Part shown: piece by piece, positions 37,995 through 38,317 of the stretch
Numbering within the stretch: the first letter of the stretch is position 1
Layout: each line of letters begins with the position of its first letter
Assembly (NCBI GenBank): GCA_022340195.1
Contig: JAJDOL010000246.1
Location: 1 to 38,317 of the forward strand
Direction: 5' to 3'
Origin: Chromatiaceae bacterium
Lineage (GTDB): Bacteria > Pseudomonadota > Gammaproteobacteria > Chromatiales > Chromatiaceae
DNA length: 38,317 nt
Position numbers and translations under genes: made by a program
Notes under the pieces: model-generated
What the model was told of the DNA's origin: nothing
Database searches by the model: none
Seen by the model: only the letters and a program-made list of their open reading frames with translations

Positions 37995-38317
<323 letters not shown>

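Overview
This 38.3-kb window comes from a chromosome of a GC-rich gammaproteobacterium. The evidence is a gammaproteobacterial 16S rRNA 5' end at the right edge, a typical gammaproteobacterial block (5-FCL / 6S RNA / zapA / TIGR02449 facing ygfB-pepP-ubiH-ubiI), a tyrS-rrn junction, and a pfp-hppA pyrophosphate block of the kind known from methanotrophs and sulfur-oxidising autotrophs. The 16S fragment and gene mix look to me like a Chromatiales/Ectothiorhodospira-type sulfur oxidiser, but I could not run a search. There are no insertion sequences, CRISPR arrays, prophage genes or tRNAs.

Left part (1-7.7 kb): the end of an HDAC/AcuC-like deacetylase gene and hspQ, then the most interesting region. 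An OmpR-type response regulator and a histidine kinase with a very short periplasmic loop are followed by an array of four TCTTTA direct repeats at exact 11-bp steps. Next comes a bufferin-type RiPP operon: two tandem 83-aa precursors with identical six-Cys spacing, the MNIO/DUF692 enzyme (BufB) and the DUF2063 partner (BufC). It continues with an exported MsrA, an exported MsrB and a secreted DUF1223 thioredoxin-like protein. I read it as a periplasmic metal (probably copper) sequestration plus methionine/thiol repair island under its own two-component system.

Centre-left (7.7-13.5 kb): 5-FCL, 6S RNA, zapA and a ZapB-like coiled coil on the minus strand, and ygfB, pepP and the ubiquinone hydroxylases ubiH and ubiI on the plus strand. 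A near-consensus promoter fixes the start of the coiled-coil gene.

Centre (13.5-20.6 kb): an unrecognised 120-aa protein, PPi-dependent phosphofructokinase, a small conserved-looking protein, a K+-independent-type H+-pyrophosphatase, a strong terminator, soluble pyrophosphatase with moaC, and then bacteriohemerythrin with engB.

Centre-right (20.7-31.9 kb): a DUF302 membrane-anchored protein, a Pro/Met/Gln-rich exported protein, a rhomboid protease, cysteine synthase, an Ap4A phosphorylase-like enzyme, comF, and a compact non-canonical Hsp70 operon. That operon encodes a TPR protein, a J-like protein without HPD, a GrpE-like protein, a short Hsp70 and a zinc ribbon protein, mostly with ATGA overlaps.

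Right end (32-38.3 kb): an ElyC/YdcF-like envelope protein, a murU / glutamate-cysteine-ligase-like / M14 aspartoacylase-like operon, tyrS, and an rRNA operon with two tandem promoters, boxA, a leader stem and the first 323 nt of 16S rRNA.
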